Source: Candidatus Bathyarchaeota archaeon
GTDB taxonomy: Archaea > Thermoproteota > Bathyarchaeia > 40CM-2-53-6 > RBG-13-38-9
DNA: 42,902 nucleotides
Reading direction: 5' to 3'
NCBI GenBank assembly: GCA_018396915.1
Contig: JAGTRD010000012.1
Location: 1 to 42,902 of the forward strand
Shown here: positions 1-7,757 of the stretch, piece after piece
How the letters are laid out: each line of letters opens with the position of its first letter
Numbering within the stretch: position 1 is the stretch's first letter
Position numbers and translations under genes: made by a program
The notes under the pieces: generated by a model
What the model saw: only the letters and a program-made list of their open reading frames with translations
Told to the model about the DNA's origin: nothing
Databases searched by the model: none

Positions 1-11
1 CTCTACCTGTT

Positions 12-86
12 AAGGTGGAGAAGAAACACCATAATACCGGTAAGGTAACCTCCAAGGTCAAACCTTACCGAACAAACTTCCACCTT
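12..86 (+). other. Nested inverted repeats followed by T-tracts
   Basis: An outer 8-bp arm (12-19 with 79-86, AAGGTGGA/TCCACCTT) encloses an inner perfect 9-bp arm (38-46 with 62-70, CGGTAAGGT/ACCTTACCG). It is followed by runs of T at 86-89 and 95-100. This could be the folded 3' end and terminator of a transcript entering from the left, or part of an unrecognised structured RNA. It lies upstream of the S13 promoter, so it is probably not in the S13 leader. Confidence 0.4.
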
Positions 87-159
87 TTTCCCCCTTTTTT
101 AATCAATAACTCATTCATCGTTAGCTCACGATGAGATGCAGCGTGACCCTTCAACAAAA

Positions 160-169
160 ATATTTAATA
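160..169 (+). promoter_or_regulatory. TATA box of the S13-S4 operon
   Basis: The AT-rich element atatttaata fits an archaeal TATA box. Transcription would start about 25 bases downstream, near 190-195. That excludes the ATG at 136 and supports the ATG at 223 as the S13 start. Confidence 0.55.
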
Positions 170-222
170 AACAGGCAAACCTGAAGTTTCAGAACTTCAC
201 ATGTAGAGTTGAATATGTGAAA

Positions 223-708
223 ATGTCCAGAGAGTTCAGGCACATAGTCAGAGTCAAAGGAACAGACTTAGATGGTTCAAAGAGACTCCTCTTTGGCCTC
301 ACAAAGATCAGGGGTGTAGGGGTAAGCCTCGCAAACGCCATAGTCAAGACTGCGGGATTCAGGCCGGATATCAGACTCGGAGAATTGTCTGAGTCTGAAA
401 CATCCAAGGTTGAAGACATCATCAGCAACCCAACAAAATACAATATACCCCCCCATCTCCTTAACAGGCGTAAAGACCAGGACACCGGCCAGAACCTACA
501 TCTGGTCACATCAGACCTAACCTTGAGAACTAAACTGGATATAGACCATATGAAGAACCTCAAGACCTGGAAGGGAATAAGGCACAGTCTAGGATTGAAG
601 GTGAGAGGCCAAAGGACAAGAACAACCGGCCGCAAAGGCAAAGCTGTAGGCGTAAAAAAGAAAACAGTCATAACAGCTGCGAGGGAGAAGGAGAAGAGAG
701 GTGAATAG
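223..708 (+). CDS. rps13: 30S ribosomal protein S13
   Basis: Small-subunit head protein contacting 16S rRNA, the P-site tRNA and the large subunit. The 161-residue product begins MSREFRHIVRV, the usual archaeal S13 opening. It has the helix-two-turn-helix region (KIRGVGVSLANAIV) and the basic C-terminal tail with the GLKVRGQRTRTTGR stretch and a Lys-rich end. An in-frame ATG at 136 would add 29 unrelated residues and lies upstream of the predicted transcription start, so 223 is preferred. The S4 gene follows after 3 bases, as in archaeal S13-S4-S11 operons. Confidence 0.95.
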   Translation: MSREFRHIVRVKGTDLDGSKRLLFGLTKIRGVGVSLANAIVKTAGFRPDIRLGELSESETSKVEDIISNPTKYNIPPHLLNRRKDQDTGQNLHLVTSDLTLRTKLDIDHMKNLKTWKGIRHSLGLKVRGQRTRTTGRKGKAVGVKKKTVITAAREKEKRGE

Positions 709-711
709 GGG

Positions 712-1227
712 ATGGGCGACCCGAAGAAGCAGAGGAGAAAGTTCGAGTCACCACGACATCCCTGGAGGCAAGACCAGATAGAGGCTGAACTCAAACTCAT
801 AGGAGAATACGGACTCAGAAACAAGAGGGAGCTCTGGAGATGCCACACAATACTTTCGAGGATAAGGGGGATAGCGAGATCCCTTCTTGGAAAATCCGGT
901 GAAGAAAAGGTCAGACTTGAGAAAGAATTTCTCCAAAGCCTAACCAGAAGAGGGATCCTACCTGAAAACGCCACAATAGACCATGTCCTAGATCTGAGCA
1001 TCAAAGACATTTTAGAGAGGAGACTTCAAACATTAACATACAGGAAGGGTCTTGCCAGAACGATACATCAAGCGAGACAGTTGATAAGCCACGGCCACAT
1101 AAAAATAGGACCGAACAGAGTATACTCACCAAGCTACCTCGTTCCAAAGGCTCATGAGCAACATATCAGACTCGACACGAGACTGGAGGCCTCGACTAAA
1201 AATCTGAATGAAACCGGCAGACCATAA
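712..1227 (+). CDS. rps4: 30S ribosomal protein S4
   Basis: Primary 16S rRNA-binding assembly protein. The 171-residue length and sequence (GDPKKQRRKFESPRHPW at the N-terminus, the S4 RNA-binding domain with ARQLISHGHIKIG near residues 120-135) match archaeal S4/eukaryotic S9. The ATG at 712 follows the S13 stop and has a GAGGTGA ribosome binding site at 699-704. In many archaea S11 and an RNA polymerase D subunit come next. Here the operon ends: no gene follows for about 650 bases, and hairpins begin 16 bases past the stop. Confidence 0.96.
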   Translation: MGDPKKQRRKFESPRHPWRQDQIEAELKLIGEYGLRNKRELWRCHTILSRIRGIARSLLGKSGEEKVRLEKEFLQSLTRRGILPENATIDHVLDLSIKDILERRLQTLTYRKGLARTIHQARQLISHGHIKIGPNRVYSPSYLVPKAHEQHIRLDTRLEASTKNLNETGRP

Positions 1228-1242
1228 ACCTCCCAGCAGAGA

Positions 1243-1264
1243 AAGTCTGAACATGATCAGACTT
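1243..1264 (+). terminator. Hairpin after rps4
   Basis: Perfect 8-bp arms AAGTCTGA (1243-1250) and TCAGACTT (1257-1264) with a 6-base loop lie 16 bases past the S4 stop. No long T run follows, so it may act as a 3'-end stabiliser rather than a classic terminator. Confidence 0.4.
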
Positions 1265-1352
1265 ATCATGTCGATATTATTACATTTGTAATGGCTCTAC
1301 TTGCCACCTAGGAATCTTCTCAGCCATGTAATTCTCCTGAACCTGAACTATG

Positions 1353-1379
1353 TGAACTTGCTCACACGGAGCAAGTTCA
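1353..1379. repeat. Perfect 11-bp inverted repeat
   Basis: TGAACTTGCTC (1353-1363) and GAGCAAGTTCA (1369-1379) are exact complements around the 5-base loop ACACG. It would form a strong hairpin in DNA or RNA. Its role is unknown; there is no T-tract after it. Confidence 0.5.
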
Positions 1380-1881
1380 AAAACGTCAGAGACAAGTTCC
1401 ATAGCTTCACATGCTGGGTAACTCTTATAAAGAGGCGTGGAATCGTCCGTATCACGAGTTTTGAGCCGGCTTCGGACTGGTTGAAAGTGTCTATTAATTT
1501 TAGTTAGTCATGATGCCTGAGCATACATATGTCCCAGCTCTGAGATGAGCGCAAGACGAGTGTGTTCATATGCAATTCCTCAAATCAGAAGACGCTTACC
1601 CACCGCTGTGGGTGAGACACTATCCTCAAAGAAGTGGAGATGCAATAATTGTATCTAAACAAAGATATAATAGCTGAGAGTAGACAGATCATGCCTGAAT
1701 ACTATAGAGTGAAACTCGCAGGTTTAGAAACAGATATACTATCACCACAATCACCCTAGCCATTACAGGAACAGTGCTCTTTATCCTGGCCCCGATTAGA
1801 AACTGAACAAAAGAGGCTTGGGTAGAAAGTTTCAGTTACGAATGGACTATGTGATCTCTCTACCTGTCCACATAATGTCTT
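1380..1881. other. Intergenic region, no convincing gene
   Basis: About 500 bases between the hairpins and the first vapC. A frame at 1719-1806 (+) would encode one hydrophobic stretch (TITLAITGTVLFILAPI) that resembles a membrane helix, but it has no start codon. It is at most a gene remnant. A TATA-like cttataaag lies near 1423-1432. Confidence 0.35.
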
Positions 1882-2304
1882 TTAGAAGATTCTGCTCAAA
1901 TTTGTCTTATCGAAGTCTCTATCATTCGATATTATTTCCTTCACATTCTTTCTCAGCGCAGTCGCCAGGTGGAGTGAATCTTCATAATCTAACCTGTATT
2001 CTCTCATTAGGTTGACTCCACGTGTGAGGTCTTCAAGCCTCAGAGGTTCTATCACCAAACCCTTGAGGCTTGTTATAGGCTCGATGAGCCTCATTACAAA
2101 TATATTGTCCTTGAGGCTTCCGCCTGTCAACCCAGCGATTACAACGATTGTCTCATATAGTGTCAAGGCGGATGTTACATATTTTCCTGGAGAAGATTTT
2201 TCAATCTTCTCTATCCATCTGTAAGATGTTTCGCCGAATTCTGGGTGGTTGCCGAGCCAATATATGAAGACATTGATATCTACGTAGCTCTCTGCTTCCA
2301 CCAA
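1882..2304 (-). CDS. vapC: VapC-type toxin, PIN-domain ribonuclease
   Basis: A 140-residue PIN-domain protein, expected to cut RNA with Mg2+ and to be held inactive by its antitoxin. Candidate metal-binding acids are the Asp in YVDINVFIYWL near the start, the Glu of LTLYETIVV, the Asp pair in DYEDSLHLATAL, and the Asp in IISNDRDFD at the C-terminus, so the active site looks complete. The ATG overlaps the end of the upstream AbrB-type antitoxin gene by 25 bases, the usual translationally coupled vapBC layout. The RNA target is unknown. Confidence 0.85.
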   Translation of the reverse strand: MVEAESYVDINVFIYWLGNHPEFGETSYRWIEKIEKSSPGKYVTSALTLYETIVVIAGLTGGSLKDNIFVMRLIEPITSLKGLVIEPLRLEDLTRGVNLMREYRLDYEDSLHLATALRKNVKEIISNDRDFDKTNLSRIF

Positions 2305-2522
2305 TCTCTCATAACCTCGAATATGAACTCATCCAAGTCTTCAGGCCATTTGACTATCTTGAAGGCTCCACGATACTTCGATGCAACAGGCTCAAGAGGC
2401 TCGATGAGTATTCTCCTACCTTGGACGGTGACGTTGACGTAGCTCCCATCCTTGAGTTCAACCATTTCTCTTATGCTCTTTGGAATGAGTACTCGGCCTT
2501 TACTGTCTACTTTAACATTCAT
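2280..2522 (-). CDS. vapB: VapB antitoxin, AbrB/SpoVT DNA-binding family
   Basis: An 80-residue antitoxin. Residues 1-45 form the swapped-hairpin AbrB domain (MNVKVDSKGRVLIPKSIRE, then GSYVNVTVQGRRILIEP). The C-terminal 35 residues should wrap around the PIN toxin. It lies directly upstream of and overlaps vapC. Its promoter carries repeated GTGGGA elements around a TATA box (separate entry), consistent with autorepression. The start is secure: the first codon directly opens the AbrB domain and lies about 30 bases from the TATA box. Confidence 0.85.
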   Translation of the reverse strand: MNVKVDSKGRVLIPKSIREMVELKDGSYVNVTVQGRRILIEPLEPVASKYRGAFKIVKWPEDLDEFIFEVMRDWWKQRAT

Positions 2523-2526
2523 TTTT

Positions 2527-2570
2527 GACCCACCATAAAACTAATTCCCACTATATTTAAATATTCCCAC
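2527..2570 (-). promoter_or_regulatory. vapB promoter with repeated GTGGGA sites
   Basis: Read on the minus strand, GTGGGAAT occurs at 2570-2563 and again at 2551-2544, on either side of a TATA-like tatttaaatata (2563-2552). A third related GTGGGT lies next to the start codon. Direct repeats flanking the TATA box are a natural repressor site. The same hexamer occurs upstream of the vapB genes at 17909 and 28858. Confidence 0.55.
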
Positions 2571-2580
2571 TTAAACACTC

Positions 2581-2640
2581 GGCTTCAACCAACGTAACCT
2601 CGATCTCTAGAGAATCAAATCTCACATTCATCTCATATCC
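2581..2640 (-). pseudogene. Relic of the coiled-coil protein gene
   Basis: On the minus strand this stretch reads GYEMNVRFDSLEIEVTLVEA. It closely matches GEMNARFDSLETKVTLIED of the coiled-coil gene at 3098-3511. Only about 20 codons remain, with no start, and it abuts the vapB promoter. It looks like the leftover of a duplicated copy. Confidence 0.6.
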
Positions 2641-3097
2641 AGAGGTCCCACTCCACCCTAACAGCTATTCTTGTTTGCCATTGAAGGAGGAAAATAAATA
2701 TGAACCGAGGCCTCGGCATCACATTTGCACCCGCAGCCCCTCTACTAACCACAATAAGTAATTTGTGAAAGAATCAAAATCATATGGGCTAGAGGGTAAA
2801 TTACTTCCTCTCCCTAACCTCTCTAGAAATGACCGATGTTCCTATGGAGCCAACTCTAATTTTCACAAATCTCATATTATCAGATAAATCTTTAATTCAG
2901 ACTCTTCATGTGAAAAATTACAAAAATGGATGCCGCTAGGCGAGAGGCGTCTAACCTGAGGATAACAGTTAGTTGGGACGACCGATTATTTTATTCAGCT
3001 CTTAGGTTAGCCTCTGTAAGAAGTCACCTCAGTATTTCACTTGATCTTAGGTAGAAAGACGTATGATAGAAGAACCTTAAAAGAATAGATCGGCTGC
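2641..3097. other. Intergenic region, nothing firm
   Basis: About 450 bases. A 22-codon frame at 2700-2768 follows a good GAAGGAGG site, but nothing else supports it as a gene. No RNA gene or strong repeat was seen. Confidence 0.3.
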
Positions 3098-3511
3098 TTA
3101 TGGTGTGGCCACTGTGGCAAGCTTCTCTGCTAAAGCTTTCACTTCCATCTTCAGTCTGGTCACATCCTCAATCAGGGTAACCTTGGTCTCTAGAGAGTCG
3201 AATCTAGCATTCATCTCACCCTTAAGTGAAGATATCTCCTTCTCTAGACTTGCAGTTCTTGACTGTAACTCCTTCTCGAGACCTCCAATCCTTGACTGCA
3301 TCTCCTTTTCGAGACTTGCTGTTCTAGACTGCAACTCCTTCTCTAGACTTGCTGTCCTTGATTGTAGCTCCTTCTGGAGGCTATCTATCCTAGTGTTGAT
3401 GGCCTTCAACTCACCTGTAACCTCACCGCGGAAAGCCTTCAACTCACCCTCAATCGAGCTGAGCCTAGGCAGAAGAAGCCGTTCAATCCATCCAGGAACC
3501 TTCTCAGCCAT
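3098..3511 (-). CDS. Coiled-coil protein with 11-residue repeats
   Basis: A 137-residue protein of unknown function. The N-terminus (PGWIERLLLPRLSSIEGELKAF) resembles small archaeal coiled-coil proteins. Residues 44-98 are five copies of an 11-residue unit, SLEKELQSRTA, nearly identical at protein and DNA level. An 11-residue period gives a nearly straight or slightly right-handed coiled coil. The C-terminal part (MNARFDSLETKVTLIEDVTRLKMEVKALAEKL) returns to ordinary heptads. There is no signal peptide or membrane segment. It is flanked by intergenic DNA and has a relic copy 460 bases away, so it belongs to a family that duplicates and decays. Confidence 0.7.
   Translation of the reverse strand: MAEKVPGWIERLLLPRLSSIEGELKAFRGEVTGELKAINTRIDSLQKELQSRTASLEKELQSRTASLEKEMQSRIGGLEKELQSRTASLEKEISSLKGEMNARFDSLETKVTLIEDVTRLKMEVKALAEKLATVATP
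3218..3382 (-). repeat. 33-bp tandem repeat inside the coiled-coil gene
   Basis: Five consecutive 33-base units encode the 11-residue repeat. The four at 3251-3382 are nearly identical at the DNA level, so copy number probably changes by slippage or recombination. Confidence 0.7.
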
Positions 3512-3950
3512 CTAAAACCCTAGAAAGAAGATCGAGGCTAGCCACATATAAACATGCATCTGATTGATGCAGGTTGAGAATTCGAATCGATCATGTCATT
3601 GAACCTGACCTACGCGAGTAGTCGCCTCTGCCCTAGATGAGCCGAAAGATTCTCGTACGCAGCTATCGGAGCGAGGTTTACTATCGTCTATTCTCACGAA
3701 ACCTGATTACAAGAATTAAGAGATATTTAGTAAATTTTGACACATTAGTAGAATAGTTGCGGCTGTAAGATCAAGTAATAAAAGGAGGCAAACTCTAGAC
3801 CAGGTCTCTATCTCTTTACTTGTTAACTAATGTGTTAGCCCTGTATATTCTCCTAGAGATTAGGATGGACTCAGCCTCGTGTCGATAAGATTCTCCTTCA
3901 TGGTGTGGGGATGACATTTGTATCTAGATAAATTTTCTTCATAAGCGTTT
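3512..3950. other. Intergenic region, nothing firm
   Basis: About 440 bases between the coiled-coil gene and a decayed gene. No open frame with gene-like composition, no tRNA-like fold and no long repeat were seen. Confidence 0.3.
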
Positions 3951-4369
3951 TCATCCTTCACCCATTATGTCAGCAATTGTTCTCTTCAATGTTATCCGAA
4001 CCACTTCACTTTCGGACGCTTATTACATCATAAACTGGACAGTTTTGGTTCACTTTTGAGAGGTCTAATGCCGATGTTTCCTTCATTCTTTTCTCCAGCC
4101 CACTTCTATTCTTGATTACGTCAAGTTTGACCAGCATATCGAGCTTTTAACGGTATCATCATCTAGTTTAATTGGGACGATCGCCAGGCTCACCAACAAT
4201 TGCATATACTCCTTTGTACCGGAGATTATTATACCTATGTTTCCGCGCATCTGCTCGATTCGAGATAGAATTGTCAAAAGTTTCATAACCTTAAAATGTC
4301 CAGTAACTCTATATTCCCTCCTCCAAAGATTCCATTTGATCCCAAATCTTATCTAATTTTTTCCAACAT
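3951..4369 (-). pseudogene. Decayed gene of unknown function
   Basis: Protein-like sequence continues across three frames on the minus strand. It starts with ATG at 4369 (a short opening and then DKIWDQMESLEEG), moves to EYRVTGHFKVMKLLTILSRI with GNIGIIISGTKEYMQLLVSL and IVPIKLDDDTVKSS, then MLVKLDVIKNRSGLEKRMKE with LDLSKVNQNCPVYDVIS, and ends near VRITLKRTIADIMGEG at 3951. At least three frame changes are needed, so it cannot be made as one protein. It looks like a cytosolic alpha/beta protein of about 130-140 residues. I do not recognise the family. Confidence 0.45.
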
Positions 4370-4390
4370 CATATAGGTGGTGGTGTATAG

Positions 4391-5494
4391 ATGAGCCGCA
4401 GGATCTTAGGTAGCTGGATTCGCCTTTTGATCCCTCTTGCAGTAGTAGCCGTAATCAAGATTCTAGCCTCACTGTTCATCTATAGACGTCTCAGCATCTT
4501 GGGTGATTTCTACACACCTTGGATGCAAACATGGTCTGGTGTAGGCCCATCGCAACCTTGGCTATACCTCTACAGTGCCCAGGACACCGGCTTCTACGTA
4601 GCCATCGCCAGGGAATGGTACAAGTACCCCATGTACGTCTTCTTCCCAGCCTACCCCACCCTAATAATGTTTATTGGAAAGTTCATCGGCGATCTATGGC
4701 TCTCAGCCTTCATAATATCCTTCGCCTTAGGATTAGCGAGTATACCCCTCTTACAATATGTTGCTGAAAACTATATGGACAAAGTTGAGGCAGCGGCTAC
4801 AACAATATTGTTCGCAACATTCCCCTACATATTCCTCTTCACAACAATCTCCTATACCGAATCACTATACTTATTCTCAACCTTAGCTGCATGGCTTCTA
4901 CACTTGAAAGGCAGAGACACAACATCAGCTGCCGCTGCCGCACTATCAACATTGACCAAGACCTACGGTATCGCCATAATAATCCCAGTGGCCTTAAACC
5001 TCATTGCCAAAAGAATGTATAGAAGGCTCCTTAACCTTATCATTCCAGCTGCGGCCCTCCTGGGCTGGCTCATCTACTTGAAAACCGCTACAGGAGAATT
5101 CTTCGCCTTCTCAACCCAACAATCCTACTGGATGAATCTAGGCGTCGACTTCGGCTACTATGAGCACTACATCAAACCATTCCTAAGATTCAACCTATGG
5201 AGTCTACCGCAATTCCATTACCTCCTACCAGCCCTGATAATATTCTTCGCATACCTAGTATTCTGCACCTTCAAAATAGATTCTAAACTTGGAGTTTACA
5301 GTCTAGTATTGTTCCTGGGTCTCCTATACTTCAGCAACTTCATATCCATGCCCAGATTCTTCTCATTCATCTTCCCAGTCTGGCTCACCGCTAAAATCAA
5401 GAACATACCGGCCTTAACGGTTGCAGTGGCCTTCTTCATCCTCAATAGCCTACTCTTATGGTACCAGTTCCTAATGGCTGTCTGGGTCTCATGA
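4391..5494 (+). CDS. Multi-spanning membrane glycosyltransferase, PIG-V-like
   Basis: A 367-residue integral membrane protein with about nine hydrophobic segments. After the first membrane helix comes an extracytoplasmic loop with QDTGFYVAIAREWYKYPMY, followed by FFPAYPTLI. This matches the WD-x-x-FY and FFP-x-YP pattern of PIG-V-type (GT-C fold) mannosyltransferases, where the acidic loop residue is catalytic. FPYIFLFTTISYTESLYLF and LSTLTKTYGIAIIIPVAL also fit that family. It probably adds a sugar from a lipid-linked donor to a lipid or protein on the outer face of the membrane. The start follows GGTGGTGGTG. It stands alone, so the acceptor cannot be inferred. Confidence 0.7.
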   Translation: MSRRILGSWIRLLIPLAVVAVIKILASLFIYRRLSILGDFYTPWMQTWSGVGPSQPWLYLYSAQDTGFYVAIAREWYKYPMYVFFPAYPTLIMFIGKFIGDLWLSAFIISFALGLASIPLLQYVAENYMDKVEAAATTILFATFPYIFLFTTISYTESLYLFSTLAAWLLHLKGRDTTSAAAAALSTLTKTYGIAIIIPVALNLIAKRMYRRLLNLIIPAAALLGWLIYLKTATGEFFAFSTQQSYWMNLGVDFGYYEHYIKPFLRFNLWSLPQFHYLLPALIIFFAYLVFCTFKIDSKLGVYSLVLFLGLLYFSNFISMPRFFSFIFPVWLTAKIKNIPALTVAVAFFILNSLLLWYQFLMAVWVS

Positions 5495-5940
5495 TCTTCT
5501 CTGTTACATTGCCTACACATTTGAACTCCAGTAAACCCTAAATTATCTTTATACATTTTTTGAAAAATTCCCTGAGTACTTTTTAACATTCAATCAAAGT
5601 AGCGAAGGGTTTGTGAGTGCCGACTATTAATCCCCTCGACTACACGCTTGAGATATATCACCGTTCAAAAGATTATTCGTAAGTAAGGTATGAGTGTAAA
5701 ATCTTACATATATCATTGGCAGTAATCAGGTTGCCGCTGTTTCCGACGTAGACCCTTAAAGCCCGAGAGGTAGAATAGGATCCGGAAAGAATCTCTATTC
5801 TGATCCAAAATTCTAGCTGCGACACTATTCTTCAAATGTTTCATAGTCTACATAACTGAGGTCTGCTTAATTTAACTGCTGACCGTTGCAGGTTCCATCC
5901 ATCTTCAGAGCCTTAAGAGGGACGTGATCCCATCATGGAG
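5495..5940. other. Intergenic region with a short oxidoreductase-like relic
   Basis: About 445 bases. Around 5728-5760 (+) the frame reads QVAAVSDVDP and then stops. This matches RVAAVADVDP of the oxidoreductase at 8160 in both protein and DNA, suggesting a tiny remnant of a related gene. Nothing else is supported. Confidence 0.3.
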
Positions 5941-6393
5941 TTAAGGTATCTGGTTTGGGGCTATCAGGGTATCTTTAAGACCTCTTTTACGTATAAACTC
6001 CCCCAACTCGGCATCCAAGGTCAACAGTTTCAAGTTGAGCCGGATGGAGCTCGCATAGATTATATTGTCTATGATGTCTCTATGGCCGAGCATATGGAGC
6101 CTCATCGCCTCATCAAACATCTCCAAATCCTCATCGACTTTGATGTATCTTCCGCTTTCCATGATGCTTCTCAAACCCAGCCTGAAACGTTCAGTATCAA
6201 ATTTTCCGTCGCCTGAGACCTTGGCTGCAACCCATAATGCCTCTAGTATGCTGAATCGTGAGTAGTATATCTCGGCTCCAGTCTTGCCAAGTCTATTCAG
6301 ACCCTCCGAAACCCTCTCGCCAGTATCGATACCCAATGTCGGAAGTATGAAAGAGGTGTCAAGGAGGACTCTTGAGGCATCTTCGCTGCTCAT
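5941..6393 (-). CDS. vapC: VapC-type toxin, PIN-domain ribonuclease
   Basis: A PIN-domain protein of 150 residues from the ATG at 6393, chosen because MSSEDASRVLLDTSF places the first catalytic Asp near the N-terminus; an ATG at 6417 would add 8 residues. Acidic residues are visible in VLLDTSFILPTLGID, the Glu of SILEALWVA, Asp in GHRDIIDNIIYASS and Asp in LLTLDAELGEF. The gene overlaps its AbrB antitoxin by 35 bases. It is slightly longer than the other PIN toxins here because of an extended middle region (AKVSGDGKFDTERFRLGLRS). Confidence 0.8.
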   Translation of the reverse strand: MSSEDASRVLLDTSFILPTLGIDTGERVSEGLNRLGKTGAEIYYSRFSILEALWVAAKVSGDGKFDTERFRLGLRSIMESGRYIKVDEDLEMFDEAMRLHMLGHRDIIDNIIYASSIRLNLKLLTLDAELGEFIRKRGLKDTLIAPNQIP

Positions 6394-6613
6394 CGAGGCT
6401 GACCACCTCAACTTCATCTGGCGCTATTGAGGCATACTTCTCACCTGAAAGGGCTAATTGGATTGGATCTCTGATAGCCTCCAAGGTTAGGGTGTTTCCG
6501 GCAACCCTCAGAAGCACCCTATCACCCTCCTTGAGTCCTAGGGACCTAACTACGACCAAAGGTAGATATAGAGCGTACTTTTTCCCGACAGTAACCTGCA
6601 TAGTCAGATCCAT
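6359..6613 (-). CDS. vapB: VapB antitoxin, AbrB family
   Basis: An antitoxin of about 84 residues. It opens with MDLTMQVTVGKKYALYLP and continues GDRVLLRVAGNTLTLEAI, an AbrB-like beta-hairpin domain, with an acidic C-terminal tail for toxin binding. The start could be 6613 or 6601. The ATG at 6634 lies too close to a TATA-like aaatttttaaat (about 6644-6655) to be used. The promoter lacks the GTGGGA element of the other AbrB vapB genes, and the AbrB core is divergent. Confidence 0.75.
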   Translation of the reverse strand: MDLTMQVTVGKKYALYLPLVVVRSLGLKEGDRVLLRVAGNTLTLEAIRDPIQLALSGEKYASIAPDEVEVVSLDEQRRCLKSPP

Positions 6614-6634
6614 GGTTATAAACCAGAATAACAT

Positions 6635-7125
6635 TCTTAATTCCGATTTAAAAATTTTTTCTGATAATGTTCTAAATACAGGTATATAGTCACTAACCGG
6701 ATGGAGTTGATAGCAACCTCAAAATATGCGATCCTGAAGCTAGATGAAGAATTAGGAGAGATTATAGGGGTGTTTTGGAGTTTCACTGGTCGCATAGATT
6801 CTCTTCGTTCGCCACTACGGGGCTGCTTAAAGATATATTCGGCATTGGCTAGAAAATGAGGATGAAGGTATTTGTTCCGATCTATGGAAATCCCTTTTTG
6901 GGCCCGGTCTCGCCAAGTTAGATTGAGTAGATGAAATACTTCTAAGACTTCCAGCAAGAGGTTCCTTACGATATGTGATTAGCTCGAACCCAGGCTCTTG
7001 AATCGAATTTGAGATAACGGTCAGGATAGTCGGCATGGTTTGTATGACATGTTCAATGTGAAGATATTCTTATCCAACAGAGAAATGTTAATACACGTAC
7101 ATGTATTTAATGTCCTGACTGTATC
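6635..7125. other. Intergenic region between two vapBC modules
   Basis: About 490 bases. Two overlapping minus-strand frames (up to 106 codons) have low-complexity or unbalanced composition and no ribosome binding site. Close to vapB at 7126 is an imperfect palindrome, TACACGTACATGTA (7092-7105), touching a TATA-like tatttaa. It may be that operon's operator. Confidence 0.35.
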
Positions 7126-7356
7126 ATGGCACATAAGACTATTACAATCTCTGAGGAGGCCTACAGAGCCCTAGCGGGTTTGAAGGAGAAGAACGAATCA
7201 TTCACCGACGTCATCCTTAGAATAACCAGGAGAAGAGGCGAAGAAAACCTTCTGGACTATATCAGAAGTCAAAAGCCAGACGAAGAATTCGCTGAGATAC
7301 TCAAGAAAATTGTCAAGGAGAGGAGAGAGATATTACTACCAACACCAACATTCTAG
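7126..7356 (+). CDS. vapB: VapB antitoxin, DUF217-type
   Basis: A 76-residue antitoxin of the archaeal VapB family that opens with a ribbon-helix-helix-like strand. The start MAHKTITISEEAYRALAGLKEKNES and the FTDVILRITRR helix are characteristic. The C-terminal acidic and basic helices (FAEILKKIVKERREI) would bind the PIN toxin. It differs from the AbrB-type antitoxins elsewhere in this window. The stop at 7354-7356 is followed immediately by the vapC reading frame. Confidence 0.85.
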   Translation: MAHKTITISEEAYRALAGLKEKNESFTDVILRITRRRGEENLLDYIRSQKPDEEFAEILKKIVKERREILLPTPTF

Positions 7357-7365
7357 GTGCATCAT

Positions 7366-7757
7366 ATGGTATGTCTTGACACGAGCTTCATAGTCGAACT
7401 GATCAGGCGAAATCCTGAAGCTGAGAAGAGACTGGAAGAATACGTCTCAACAGGGGCAAAGATATCAACAACCCCCATCACAGCATGTGAACTTTTCAAG
7501 GGCGCCTACAGAACAGGCAAAAATGAGAATGTAATGAAAGTCGGGAAGATACTTTCTATAGTAGAAGTCTTGAACTTCTCAGTCGACGCATGTGAGAGGT
7601 ACGGCCAAATTGTTAACGATCTCCGTAGGAAGGATTCACCGATAGGCGACTTGACACCATGATAGCCAGCATCGCATTAACGAGCGATGAACCTATACTC
7701 ACATCAGACAGGGAACATTTTATGAAAGTGCCTGGATTGATCGTTCAGTCTTGGTAA
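7366..7757 (+). pseudogene. vapC: Frameshifted VapC PIN-domain toxin
   Basis: The first frame (MVCLDTSFIVELIRRNPEAE, then ITACELFKGAY) is a normal PIN domain up to SPIGDL and then stops at 7662. In the +2 frame from 7653 the sequence continues DTMIASIALTSDEPILTSDREHF and ends at 7757 with the remaining catalytic Asp residues. One missing base (expected GACTTGGACACC, found GACTTGACACC near 7648-7656) explains it. The intact protein would have about 130 residues. Either the toxin is inactive while its antitoxin stays intact, or this is an assembly error. A GTG at 7357 is an alternative start. Confidence 0.8.

Noticed and set aside
189-1010. Long minus-strand frame opposite S13 and S4
   Set aside because: Antisense shadow of two clear ribosomal protein genes; Ser/Leu-rich, with no family features.
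1301-1507. 68-codon frame after rps4
   Set aside because: It runs through the 11-bp inverted repeat, has no promoter or ribosome binding site, and its composition is not gene-like.
2700-2768. 22-codon frame after GAAGGAGG
   Set aside because: Good ribosome binding site but too short, with no family resemblance or supporting neighbour; kept only as a note.
5935-6216. 93-codon plus-strand frame opposite vapC
   Set aside because: Shadow of the PIN-domain gene on the minus strand.
6960-7010. GGGTTCGAGC on the minus strand, resembling a tRNA T-loop
   Set aside because: The flanking bases do not pair as a T-stem and no acceptor or anticodon stem could be found.
6637-7036. Two minus-strand frames of 69 and 106 codons
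   Set aside because: They overlap each other, have no ribosome binding site, and resemble no family.
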